Source of the DNA: Oscillatoriales cyanobacterium
Lineage (GTDB): Bacteria; Cyanobacteriota; Cyanobacteriia; CACIAM-69d
Length of the DNA stretch: 64,000 nucleotides
Assembly: GCA_004292515.1 (NCBI GenBank)
Contig: RDXB01000057.1
Span: 32,868-96,867 of the forward strand
Reading direction: 5' to 3'
Positions 52,998-62,938 of the stretch are shown here, piece by piece. The position numbers were made by a program, and so were the translations under genes. How positions within the stretch are numbered: position 1 is the stretch's first letter; each line of letters begins with the position of its first letter. Below the pieces are notes generated by a model. The model had not been told where the DNA came from, did no database searches, and worked only from the letters and a program-made list of their open reading frames with translations.

Positions 52998-55328
52998 GTG
53001 TTGACCGTGACCAGTTCCAGTTCGAGCGCAACCGCAACCCAGCGCCAGACGCATTGGGCGATCGCGATCGGCATTGGTCAATATCCCCTGTTGCCGCCGC
53101 TGCCGGAAGCGGAAACCAATGCGGTGATGGTGGCGCGGGCTTGGCAGGCCATGGCAGAGCACCAGCGGCGCTGTTTGGTGTTGAGCGATCGCTCCTTGCC
53201 GGTGTTGGATCGGCCGACCTATCCCAACCGCGAAAATCTGGAATATTGGCTCGATCGACTGACCACGGAGCTGATTCAGCCTGGGGATACGATTTGGTGC
53301 TTTTTTAGCGGCTATGGAGCCACCTACCGCGATCGGGATTATTTGTTGCCGATCGAAGCCAGTTTCGATCGCGTGGCCACGGCGGGCATTCCCCTGCGCC
53401 GCATCTGTGAATATTTGAAATTAGCCAGCGATCGGGTGGGGCCCACGGGTCAGGTGTTGGCGCTGTTTGATTTGAGTCGGCCGCCCCAGGAAATTTTGCC
53501 GTTTGTGGGCAATGAAGTGCCGCTGTTGGCCCAGGAAATGGGGCTATCGGTGGTGTTGGCGGAACCCGGCGCAGGCAGCACCAGCAGCGGCTTGTTGGCT
53601 CCGGCTTTGGTGACAGCGCTGGGCCAGTCCCAGTCGATGAATCTCTATGCGTTGGTGCGGTTTTTGCGGGAAACCACGCGCGATCGGGCCCAGCAGTTGG
53701 GGCAAGTGCCGCCGCAAATTCAGGTGTTTGCCCATCCGCACGAGCGGCTCTATGCCACCGTTTTGGGGCGATCGCGGCCGGAGTTGCCCCTGAGCCAAGG
53801 ATCGTTTGTGGTGTTTCCGGCCAGTCCGGTGGAACTGCCAGAGGGGGTTGATTCTGAACCACCATCGGCCCTATCAATTGCCCCGATCGCTGCGGACTCT
53901 AAGACGGCGATCGATGCCAACCCAGCCCTCGATCGCTTGGTTGATGAAGCGCTCGATCGGTTTGCGGCTGAGGCCGAGTTACCCGCCGCCCCCAGCACTT
54001 GGGCCGCCGAGCCAAGCGCCTTTGCAACGGTTTTTGCAGCGACACCGGAACCGAACCAGACTCGATCGCCACAGTTATCTACCCAGCTATCCCCCCAGTC
54101 GCCCACCCAGTCGCCCACCCAGGCATCCACCCTGCGGCCGGTTTTGCCACCCCTCACCCCGCCCCCAGAACCGACCCCAGAACCGATCCCCGAGTCGCGC
54201 CGGGACTTAGCCCAGCCGCCCGTACCGGCGATGATCGATGGGGTGTTGTCGGCGGGCGATCGCCGGTTTGCCCGCCAATTGGTGTTGTGGGGTGGTGGGA
54301 TCAGCATTGCCCTGTTGGCCGCTGCGATCGCCCGCAACTATGCGGCCCTGTTTGGGTCGGGTTGGTCTGGCGCGCCTGCCCCCCAGCCGATCGCCACGCC
54401 TTTGCCTGCCCCAGCCAACGGAGCCGCGCCCCCCACGGGAACTGCGATCGCCCCGGCCGCTGCACCCGCTGCACCATCCCCGATCGCGCCTGCCCCAGCC
54501 ACTCCCGCCCCGTTAGCCTCGGCCGCTCCGCCCACCGCCCCACCCACTGCCCAGGTTTCAGCCCAGGTTGCAACCCAGGTTGATGCGGCCAGCGTTGCCC
54601 AGTTTGTGCAGGCTGCTCGATCGGAAATTGCCGTGGGTCAGTTCCAAAAAGCTCTGAATTGGTTAGCCAAAGTGCCACCCAACGCCCAAACTCCTGAGAT
54701 CCAAAAGCTGCGAGCCGATGCGATCCAAGGGCGCGATCGCAACCTGTTGGGCCTGGCCCGCATCCCGATCGGCACCAACCAAGCCTCGGAATTTGGCAAG
54801 GCAATTTTGCAGGCACGCAAAATCAAAGCGGGTGATCCTGGTTATGCTCAGGCCCAAGAGTCGATCGATCGCTGGAGCCGGGTGATTCTTGATTTGGCGA
54901 AGGGTCGGGCCCAAAATGGCGATTTTGGGGGGGCGATCGCGGCGGCCAAGATTGTGGCAGCCGATCGCGGTGACACCTACAAAGAAGCCCGCGCCGCCAT
55001 TGGTCAATGGCAAACCCTCCAGCAACAACAAGCCAACAACCGCGCCATTCTGCAAAAGGCCGCTAGCCAAATCCAGGGCGGGCAAGCCTCCAGCTATAAC
55101 CGGGCGATCGACATGGTGCGCGTGATCCCCGCGACCCAACCGGGTTTTGCGGCCGCCCGCGACCAAATCAACCTCTGGAGCCAAGAAATTCTCAAACTGG
55201 CCCAGGCCCGCGCCGCCAACAAGCAACTAGCCGCCGCGATCCAAACTGCCTCCCTCGTGCCACCGGGAACAGCCGCCCACGCCAGCGCACAACAGGCGAT
55301 CGCCCAATGGCAAAAGCAGCCGCGCTAA
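52998..55328 (+). CDS. Caspase-like (orthocaspase p20) protein with substituted catalytic dyad, Pro/Ala-rich TM linker and helical repeats
   Basis: HWAIAIGIGQYPLLPPLPEAETNAVMVARAW...DTIWCFFSGYGATYRDRDYLLP...VLALFDLSRPPQE; GTG start. Confidence 0.85.
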   Translation: MLTVTSSSSSATATQRQTHWAIAIGIGQYPLLPPLPEAETNAVMVARAWQAMAEHQRRCLVLSDRSLPVLDRPTYPNRENLEYWLDRLTTELIQPGDTIWCFFSGYGATYRDRDYLLPIEASFDRVATAGIPLRRICEYLKLASDRVGPTGQVLALFDLSRPPQEILPFVGNEVPLLAQEMGLSVVLAEPGAGSTSSGLLAPALVTALGQSQSMNLYALVRFLRETTRDRAQQLGQVPPQIQVFAHPHERLYATVLGRSRPELPLSQGSFVVFPASPVELPEGVDSEPPSALSIAPIAADSKTAIDANPALDRLVDEALDRFAAEAELPAAPSTWAAEPSAFATVFAATPEPNQTRSPQLSTQLSPQSPTQSPTQASTLRPVLPPLTPPPEPTPEPIPESRRDLAQPPVPAMIDGVLSAGDRRFARQLVLWGGGISIALLAAAIARNYAALFGSGWSGAPAPQPIATPLPAPANGAAPPTGTAIAPAAAPAAPSPIAPAPATPAPLASAAPPTAPPTAQVSAQVATQVDAASVAQFVQAARSEIAVGQFQKALNWLAKVPPNAQTPEIQKLRADAIQGRDRNLLGLARIPIGTNQASEFGKAILQARKIKAGDPGYAQAQESIDRWSRVILDLAKGRAQNGDFGGAIAAAKIVAADRGDTYKEARAAIGQWQTLQQQQANNRAILQKAASQIQGGQASSYNRAIDMVRVIPATQPGFAAARDQINLWSQEILKLAQARAANKQLAAAIQTASLVPPGTAAHASAQQAIAQWQKQPR

Positions 55329-55357
55329 CTTGAGCGGCGAGGGTGTTGCTGATCGGT

Positions 55358-57187
55358 TTAGGCCGTCAGCAAGGTTTCGAGGGTGTGTTGATTCCACAAA
55401 TCGCGATACAGACCCGGCCGCGAGAGCAATTGATCGTGTGTTCCCAGATCAACAATTCGCCCCTGATCCATCACTAAAATGCGATCAGCTGTGGCCGCTG
55501 CTGACATCTGGTGCGAAATAAAAATCACTGTTTTTTTAACAGGATTTTTAACAGGATCGTTGACAGGATTTTGGATCTGACCTTGGGTATTTTCTTGGAC
55601 ATGATGGACATCACCTTGGGTCAAATTCCGCAGAATTTCCGTGGCAGTTTTGTTATCCACGCTCGATAGGGAATCATCCAAAATCAAAATTGGCGCATCG
55701 ATCAACAGTGCCCGCGCTAAGGCCGTGCGTTGCCGTTGACCACCCGAAAGGGTAATGCCCCGCTCGCCCACCACCGTTTCGTATTGTTGGGGGAAGGTGA
55801 GAATTTCGCCGCGAATTTGACTGCGATCGGCCGCGCCTTCCACAGCGCCTAGATCGATCTCGGGGTTGCTGTAGCGAATATTGTTGGCGATCGAGGTGCT
55901 AAACAAAAAGCTCTCTTGGGGCACGTAGGCGATCGCCCCGCGCAGGTCACTAATTTTCAGTTGGGTAATATCAATTCCATCAAGCCACAATTGCCCCGGT
56001 TTCAAATCCAACAAACGCGGCAACATATTCGCCAGCGTAGATTTGCCGCAGCCCACGGGCCCGACGATCGCCACCATTTCCCCCGGCTGGATTTCAAAGT
56101 TCAACTGATCCAACGCTAGGCGATCGCTGCCGGGATAGGCATAGCTTAAATTTGTAGCTACTAAGCGACCCGTCACGCGATCGAGCGGCATCGAAATCGC
56201 ATCGGTTTCATCGGCAATTTGGGCTTGGGTTTGCAGAATTTCTTCCACCCGATTAATACTAACTTCGCCCCGCTGATAGGCACTGATCGTAAAGCCCAGC
56301 AAAGCGGTCGGAAACACCAAGCGCTCCACATAAATCAACAGAGCCACAAAGTTGCCGATCGAAAGTTCGCCCAGGGCGATCGCATCGGAACCAAACCACA
56401 ACAACACCAATAAACTGACGCTAGCCAAGCCCCCCAACAATGGAAACAGGGTGCTGCGAGTTTTGGCAAAGGCTAAATTAACCGACAGGAGGCGATCGTT
56501 AATTTTGCGAAAGGCTTGCCGCTCGTTGTCTTCTTGGGCATAGATTTTAATTGGCGAAATGCCGCTCATATCCTCTTGAATCAGATCGCTCATTTCCGAA
56601 AGCCGCTCTTGGACTTCCAGTTGTTGCGATCGCAATGTATTGGCAAATAACTGCACCAACACCAACATCAAGGGATAGACCATCAATGCCAGCAACGTCA
56701 GCCGCACATTAATGCTCAACATGATCGGCAGCGTGAATAAGTAGGCAAAAAAGGTATTCGCCAAACTCAAAACCGCAAACCCCATCAACCGGCGAATATT
56801 ATCCACATCGCTGGTGGTGCGGTTAATCAAGTCGCCGGCTGTATTGGCAGCAAAATAAGCCGGCTCCAGGGTTAACAAATGCTGAAAAATTCGCTGCTTG
56901 AGGTCAAACTCTACCTGGCGACCCACACCAAACAGAAACACCCGCGACACCATCCGAATCACCCACATCAAGGAGGCGAGACCCATAGTGCTGAGGGCAT
57001 AGAACAAGACGCGATCGAACGAAAAGCTGGACTGCAATTCATCGACCCCATTCCGAATCAACAAGGGGATATAAACCCCCAGCAAGTTAACAATTAACAG
57101 CGCTCCGATCCCGATCGAGGTTTTTCGCCAATAGGGCCGCAGATAGTTCCCCAACACCTTGAGGTTCGATCGATTGGAGCCATCCAT
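55358..57187 (-). CDS. ABC exporter, fused permease/ATPase
   Basis: Six-TM domain, IVGPVGCGKSTLANML, LSGGQRQRTALARALL, LILDDSLSSVD. Confidence 0.95.
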   Translation of the reverse strand: MDGSNRSNLKVLGNYLRPYWRKTSIGIGALLIVNLLGVYIPLLIRNGVDELQSSFSFDRVLFYALSTMGLASLMWVIRMVSRVFLFGVGRQVEFDLKQRIFQHLLTLEPAYFAANTAGDLINRTTSDVDNIRRLMGFAVLSLANTFFAYLFTLPIMLSINVRLTLLALMVYPLMLVLVQLFANTLRSQQLEVQERLSEMSDLIQEDMSGISPIKIYAQEDNERQAFRKINDRLLSVNLAFAKTRSTLFPLLGGLASVSLLVLLWFGSDAIALGELSIGNFVALLIYVERLVFPTALLGFTISAYQRGEVSINRVEEILQTQAQIADETDAISMPLDRVTGRLVATNLSYAYPGSDRLALDQLNFEIQPGEMVAIVGPVGCGKSTLANMLPRLLDLKPGQLWLDGIDITQLKISDLRGAIAYVPQESFLFSTSIANNIRYSNPEIDLGAVEGAADRSQIRGEILTFPQQYETVVGERGITLSGGQRQRTALARALLIDAPILILDDSLSSVDNKTATEILRNLTQGDVHHVQENTQGQIQNPVNDPVKNPVKKTVIFISHQMSAAATADRILVMDQGRIVDLGTHDQLLSRPGLYRDLWNQHTLETLLTA

Positions 57188-57277
57188 GAGTAAGACCGTT
57201 TTGAATAGGTTGGAAGAATAGGGTTCAGCAACAAGCGATTGGGAAATGTGTCACTGCTGTCGGGATTTGGGGCGGGG

Positions 57278-57535
57278 CTGAAACGGTGGATTTGTCCATG
57301 CCCCAATTGTCGTAACAAGGGGCTTAAGCCCCTTGCTACCTCACGATCCGCTCACGGTGGAGTCAGGGTTGCAGGCGATTTGACGACTAGCCCTGAACAT
57401 CTTGCTGCCTAACGATCTGCCAACAGTAGACGCAGGGATTCGATCGATTGGACTACCAACCCTCAGCGCCTTGCTCTCCGACAAACCCGTAACAGTAACG
57501 TCAGGCATTCAGGTGATCGGCCAGCGAGACCTAAC
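57278..57535. mobile_element. MITE family A copy (reverse) followed by tandem diverged arms
   Basis: GGGGCTGAAACGGTGGATTTGTCCATGCCCCAATTGTCGTAACAAGGGGCTTAAGCCCCTTGCTACCTCACGATCC..., then two further CTTGCT-initiated units. Confidence 0.75.
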
Positions 57536-57610
57536 CTAGGGACAATTTCCCAGAAGAGTTAATTTCCCAGGAGAGTTAGTGTAGCTCACTGGCTGGGCGA
57601 GGCGATCCCC

Positions 57611-58282
57611 TCAGCCTGCCACGGTTTCGGCTTCGTTGCTGCCTGGCCCGTCAAAGGAATCGCCCAAATAAATCGCCCGAATGTCTGGCGGGAGGGCTGC
57701 TTCCAGCGATCGATAGCTTTGGCGTAACTTGGCCCGCACCGCCGCCGGAGACAGGGATTCGCCCTCGGCTTGGAGATAGGCAGCAATGCGCGGCTCGCTC
57801 CAATGCAGGGTTTGGGCCATCAACACCATGATCCGGGCGGTGGGATCTTGGCGATCGAGTGCCGATTGCAAATAACACCAGAGGGGCGGCGGCGCAGAGG
57901 TCAGGGAATAGTGAATCGACTCCACCGGGGGCAACTCCGCCTCATTCACCATCAAGGCAGTCATATTAATTAGCCAATTTTGCAAGGTGAATTCATCGGC
58001 GGAATCCATGCGGGTGGCCCGGGCGCGATCGAGATCCAAGGTGGGCAACTCCCGAAAAATCCGCAGCCAAATTTGGGCAAACAGATAGTCTGCCTGGGCA
58101 TCGGACGGGGCCGAGTGGCGCACTAGGGAATAGACGATCGGGTTGTAGCGACAAAACAACGCCACAAAATAGCGCCCCGAGTCGGGATAGCGCTTAAACA
58201 AATCCAATAGTTCCGAGTCGCTGTGTTGGTTCAGCGATTGGACGATCGGGTGGCGACATTCGTGAAAACTCGGGGCATCCAT
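57611..58282 (-). CDS. Sigma-70-like region protein / conserved hypothetical
   Basis: SDSELLDLFKRYPDSGRYFVALFCRYNPIVYSLVRHSAPSDAQADYLFAQIWLRIFREL resembles sigma region 2; C-terminus region-4-like. Confidence 0.55.
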   Translation of the reverse strand: MDAPSFHECRHPIVQSLNQHSDSELLDLFKRYPDSGRYFVALFCRYNPIVYSLVRHSAPSDAQADYLFAQIWLRIFRELPTLDLDRARATRMDSADEFTLQNWLINMTALMVNEAELPPVESIHYSLTSAPPPLWCYLQSALDRQDPTARIMVLMAQTLHWSEPRIAAYLQAEGESLSPAAVRAKLRQSYRSLEAALPPDIRAIYLGDSFDGPGSNEAETVAG

Positions 58283-58472
58283 AGGTCAATCGAAAGGTAG
58301 ATCGGCAGGTCGATCGGCGCGATGATCGGCTCGGTGTAAGGGCTACCAGCGGCGGATCGAGCTTGGTCTCGCATCCTTGGCTCCCCAGTTCCCAGCGATC
58401 GACGGGCCAGACCCGAGGATGGGGTGGTTGCTGCGCGGGGCGATCGCCCTCGACCACGAACCGGCTCGGGTC

Positions 58473-58814
58473 TTAATCGTCGCCGAGGGAAGCCACATCG
58501 TGTAGCGCGTCTTCCATTTGCATCCGCTGTTCCATTTGCCGCAGAAAGTAGCCCGTCATCATCGCCGATGCCAACAATCCAGCCAGGTTATCGCGATCGG
58601 TCACGATTTGGATGTTGAACTGTTCGCTGGGCAAAGAGCCAACCAGTCCCTGCACGTTTTGCGACACGATTTGTTTCACATCGGGCGTGACGGCGCGCGC
58701 CACCCGCGACAACACTTCCGGCGACTGGCGCTGGAGATATTGCAGCAGCGGATTGGCGCGATCCTCATCGGATGCATCATCAAACCAGTCAGCCGTTTCG
58801 GGGTTAAAGACCAT
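58473..58814 (-). CDS. DUF760 family protein
   Basis: NPLLQYLQRQSPEVLSRVARAVTPDVKQIVSQNVQGLVGSLPSEQFNIQIVTDRDNLAGLLASAMMTGYFLRQMEQRM. Confidence 0.88.
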   Translation of the reverse strand: MVFNPETADWFDDASDEDRANPLLQYLQRQSPEVLSRVARAVTPDVKQIVSQNVQGLVGSLPSEQFNIQIVTDRDNLAGLLASAMMTGYFLRQMEQRMQMEDALHDVASLGDD

Positions 58815-59143
58815 AGCGTCGATTCAGTCGGAGGGACGACCGGACTCGTAAAGCTGCTTGACCGTAGGCAACAGCAGTTGGGATCGTTTGGGCAACCAGG
58901 GGCATGAAGCAACTCGGGCACAGCCCCACCGTTGCGGGCGGGTTGAGTGCAGTGAGGCTGCCCATCCGACCACTGCGGGAGTCTCGCCTCGCCCTCGCCA
59001 CCATCATGATCGGGCCGTTTTGAGTAGAAACGTTACTGAAATGTTGCGTTTTCGATCTGGCTTTATTTTGCCATCTTTACCGGATGCTAGAACTGCTGAC
59101 CCGTAACCGCTGTTCTGGCGAGGGCTTGGGGCGATCGCCTTGC

Positions 59144-60442
59144 TCAATTTGGGGGCAAAATGCCGACCCCAGGACTCGATAACCGACTGGGCAAGCGTCG
59201 ATCAAGCCAATAGAGCAATCCCAGCACGATCGCCACGCTCGCGGTTGATCCCACCCAAAACAGGCGTGCCGCGGCCGGTGAAGCATCCAGGGCCAGGCCC
59301 CCCAACGGTGGCCCGATCGCATAGCCCACCGACCAACAGAGCGAGTTCACCGATAGATACGTCGCTCGCAGGGGTTCGGGGGCCAAATCCACCACCAGGG
59401 CCGAACCCGACGGCGTGTAGGCCACCATAGCCACCGACAGCACCGCCAAGGCCCCGATCGCCCCCGCCAAGGCCCAAGGGCCCGGCTCGATCGCCCAAAT
59501 CGCCGCGAACCCCAAAGCAAACAACCCCGCCGCCACCGCCAGCGATCGGGCATGGCCCAGCGATCGCAGCCCCCGCGACACCGGCAACTGCATCAGGGCC
59601 GCCAGGGCAATGTGGCCCGAAAACAGCAGCCCAATTTGCGCGGGAGCCAAACCCACCATGCGTTTTAAATAGAGCGGCAGGGTCGCTTCCACCTGTGCCA
59701 AATAGGTGGTGAACAAAATATTGGCCAACACAAACAAATGCAGCAGCCGATCGCGTAGCACCATGCGCCAACCGGCCCGCTTGCCGATCGCCCCTTGGCC
59801 CGATGGTCGGCGATCGGGAATCCACAGGACGATCGCCCCCGCGAACACCCCAAAGGACAAGGCATCACCCCAAAACAGCCAGCGATAGAGGCCCGTTTGC
59901 CCCACAATTAGCCCCCCGATCGCCGTGCCCAGCCCCAGCCCCACCACATCGGCCAAGCGCGTCACCGCAAAGGCCTCACGCCGCTGTTCCTCGGGCGTGA
60001 AGTCCGCCACCAAGGCCTCCATCGCGGGCCAATACAACCCCACACCCAAGCCCATCAGCAGATTGCCCACCACCAGCCACGAAAAGTCCCCCGCGATCGC
60101 CAAGACCCCATCGCCCATCGCCGAAGCCAAAGCCGACAACAGCAACATATTGCGCCGGCCTACCCGAGGCGAATCTGAGCCAGAGCCACTGGCCACCCGG
60201 CCCAGCACCCCCGCCAGTTGCCCCAGCCCCAGGGCCGAACCCACCGCCGCCGCCGACAAGCCCACCTGCTCCACGAAATAAATCGCGCCGTAGAACATCA
60301 CCAGGCCCGTACCCAGGTGCAACAACACGCGCCCCGCCGTCAGCAACCAAACCACCGACGGCAACAGGGGCAGCCAACCCAGCCCAGGGCGCGATCGCCG
60401 ATTGGATGTTGGCGATTGATCCTTGCTTTCTCGTCGCGTCAT
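59144..60442 (-). CDS. MFS transporter
   Basis: 12-TM-like ORF, GLGQLAGVLGRVASGSGSDSPRVGRRNMLL MFS loop motif. Confidence 0.92.
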   Translation of the reverse strand: MTRRESKDQSPTSNRRSRPGLGWLPLLPSVVWLLTAGRVLLHLGTGLVMFYGAIYFVEQVGLSAAAVGSALGLGQLAGVLGRVASGSGSDSPRVGRRNMLLLSALASAMGDGVLAIAGDFSWLVVGNLLMGLGVGLYWPAMEALVADFTPEEQRREAFAVTRLADVVGLGLGTAIGGLIVGQTGLYRWLFWGDALSFGVFAGAIVLWIPDRRPSGQGAIGKRAGWRMVLRDRLLHLFVLANILFTTYLAQVEATLPLYLKRMVGLAPAQIGLLFSGHIALAALMQLPVSRGLRSLGHARSLAVAAGLFALGFAAIWAIEPGPWALAGAIGALAVLSVAMVAYTPSGSALVVDLAPEPLRATYLSVNSLCWSVGYAIGPPLGGLALDASPAAARLFWVGSTASVAIVLGLLYWLDRRLPSRLSSPGVGILPPN

Positions 60443-60528
60443 GCAGCACCCCAGTAGCAGCGATCGTGATTAAAAAATCTTGGGATATTCAATTGGGATA
60501 TTCAATTGGGATATTTAAACTGTTGATT

Positions 60529-60701
60529 AACCTCTTGCACAAATCAACCAGAAACCCCTCATCCCCCAGCCGCTGCTCCCAGGGTGGGAGAAGGGGAGCC
60601 AGAAATCGAAGTTTTCAGCGATCGCGTTTCGGATCTGGAAGTCCCTCTCCCGACTTGGGCGAGGGATTTAGAGTGAGGGTCTGAATGAGTGCAAGCGGTC
60701 T
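60529..60701. mobile_element. MITE-like element, 173 bp, termini like the resident IS5-type element
   Basis: Left AACCTCTTGCACAAATCA; right complement AGACCGCTTGCACTCATTCA; flanked by ATT on both sides; no ORF. Confidence 0.7.
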
Positions 60702-61289
60702 ATTGAGTTCAATTCAGCAATCTAAACCCCAACACCTTTCTGGGTGAAGTCTTACCCTGAGTTGGGTGAACTCGGCGACCAAGCTCCAACTCAGACTGTT
60801 TTTGCGATCCCCAATCGGATTACCAAAATATGAATACTGAAGACCCTTAATCTAGCGATCAAGTTCGAGTGCTGTTAACTCGACTCATCATCAATCAGCA
60901 GTTAAAAGCCCCTCTGGACTGATGGGTGCTCAATTACGTGCCGTTCGCAGCCAACAATCAACCCGGGGATCAAACCAGGGATCAAATTGAGGTTGGCAGG
61001 CTCCGCAACCAAAATCGTCACCATTTTGCAGGATAACCTTCTTCTACTGTTAATACTTACTTAATACTAAGTCGATATGATTCGAGGGGTCGCGCTGTGG
61101 TCTAGCAGATTCTTTTCATTTTGTCTGCGTTCCAGAAAGCTGACTTCATTTGATATTTCGCTCAGAATGGAACCCATAGAGACTGTCCGTTCATCCGTCA
61201 GCCATCCCAAATGAGGAACCGCGTTTTGGTTTGAGAGTCCAGCGTTAAACTGCGATGCATCCAGCCAGCTTGCGCTTCCGCCATCGACC

Positions 61290-62576
61290 ATGCAGACCGG
61301 ACAGAACCGATCGGGCTGGGACGCTCTCAAAGCAGTTTGCACTGGGTATGCCGCTATGTATGGTGAGTATTCGTTGTGGAGAAGTTACGTTGCAAGTAGC
61401 CTGGCTCGACTGATGCTCGCCTGCTCTGCCATGAGCTTGATTCCGTTGCTGTCCCTGTTGGAGGGGTGGATGCGATCGTTGATGGATGTGATGGTGCAAG
61501 CGCCCCGGTGGTTGTCACGGCGGCCCCGCTTCAGCAGCACCACGCTCTTGGAGCAGCTAGAAGCCTTCAACAAAATTGATCAATCCCCAGTCAGCGTAAC
61601 AACCTCCGCAATACCGGAAGAGAAGCAACAGACTGGATTGGCCATTTCCTCTCGATCCTGGGGCAGCCGGGCCCAGCCCAATTCCCCCCGGAGCGATCGC
61701 CCTCCCACGATCCAACAGCCGCCCAGCCAGCCAGATCTTGGGTCAGAGCCTGATCACCCTTTCGCGACTAGTCCCAATGTGTTGGCTGCATCATTGATGG
61801 GGGCTTGGGATCGGGGGGAAATGACCATCCACTTTCAGCCGCGCGCAACGCTAAAAACCAACCACTTTTCGGGGATGGAAGCTTTGGTGCGTTGGCAGTC
61901 CCCAACCCTGGGTATGGTGTCGCCGTCGGTTTTCATTCCGGTGGCAGAAGCTACGGGAATGATTGAAGTACTCGATCGCTGGGTGTTGCGCCAGTCCTGT
62001 GTTCAAGGCCAAGAATGGCTGCAACAGGGCCTACGACTGGGCAAGTTGGCCGTGAACCTATCGGCCCGACAACTCCAGCGGCCCGGCTGGGCTACTACAG
62101 TGGCTCGTACGTTGCAAGAGACGGGCTTTCCGGTTGAGCTACTGGAAATGGAAGTCACGGAAACCGCTGCCATTGAGGATTGGGCTTGCGCTCGCGAACA
62201 ACTGAAAGCCCTGGCCGCCGTGGGTGTGACGATTGCCCTAGATGATTTTGGGACGGGTCACAGTTCCTTGCAGTACCTGAAGCTCGGAACCATTAACGTC
62301 TTGAAAATCGATCGCACCTTCATTGAGCGCGTCACGATCGACCCAATCGATCGCGCTGTCACCGCCGCCATTGTCGCCTTAGCTGAGCGACTGGGAGCCA
62401 CCACGATCGCTGAAGGCGTGGAAACCGCTGAACAACGAGACCTACTCCAATCCATGGGGTGTGATGAGATTCAAGGCTATTGGCTGGCGCGGCCATTGCC
62501 CGTGTCGCTGGCGACGGACTTCCTCAAGCGGGTGACTGCACAGGGGGGCTACGTGTTGATGGGGCCAGAAGCCTAA
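61290..62576 (+). CDS. EAL-domain (cyclic-di-GMP phosphodiesterase-type) protein with N-terminal TM segment
   Basis: IHFQPRATLKTNHFSGMEALVRW...VNLSARQ...EVTET...LDDFGTGHSSLQYL...LKIDRTFI...AEGVET; catalytic motifs retained; start uncertain. Confidence 0.9.
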   Translation: MQTGQNRSGWDALKAVCTGYAAMYGEYSLWRSYVASSLARLMLACSAMSLIPLLSLLEGWMRSLMDVMVQAPRWLSRRPRFSSTTLLEQLEAFNKIDQSPVSVTTSAIPEEKQQTGLAISSRSWGSRAQPNSPRSDRPPTIQQPPSQPDLGSEPDHPFATSPNVLAASLMGAWDRGEMTIHFQPRATLKTNHFSGMEALVRWQSPTLGMVSPSVFIPVAEATGMIEVLDRWVLRQSCVQGQEWLQQGLRLGKLAVNLSARQLQRPGWATTVARTLQETGFPVELLEMEVTETAAIEDWACAREQLKALAAVGVTIALDDFGTGHSSLQYLKLGTINVLKIDRTFIERVTIDPIDRAVTAAIVALAERLGATTIAEGVETAEQRDLLQSMGCDEIQGYWLARPLPVSLATDFLKRVTAQGGYVLMGPEA

Positions 62577-62691
62577 GACCAACTCCCTATGGTCTGTCAT
62601 CAATTAGCCTAAAACCCTGATTCCACCGTGCCGCGATTGCCCTCATCCCCCAACCCTCCCAGGACGGGAGCAGTTAGAAAGTCCTGAATAA

Positions 62692-62782
62692 TACCAATTT
62701 CGATTGCCAATGCTACAAATGCTGACCTGGAATCCTTACTGGCTCTAGATCTTGCGTAGCGTTAATTCACAAAGTTGGTATG
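62692..62782. repeat. Short inverted-terminus element (ATACCAATTT...AAAGTTGGTAT)
   Basis: About 90 bp, imperfect 10-bp inverted ends, no ORF. Confidence 0.45.
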
Positions 62783-62938
62783 AGTCCTATCTGTTTCACT
62801 GGCAAACATGACCACATGCCCATAGATGCAAATGCCCATAGATGCATAGGTTGAGATTGTCGGTAGTATGCCAGTCCAGCGGATTGATCTAATCGCACTG
62901 CTGCTGGGCAAGGACACGGGCCTGATTGGGTCAAGATG

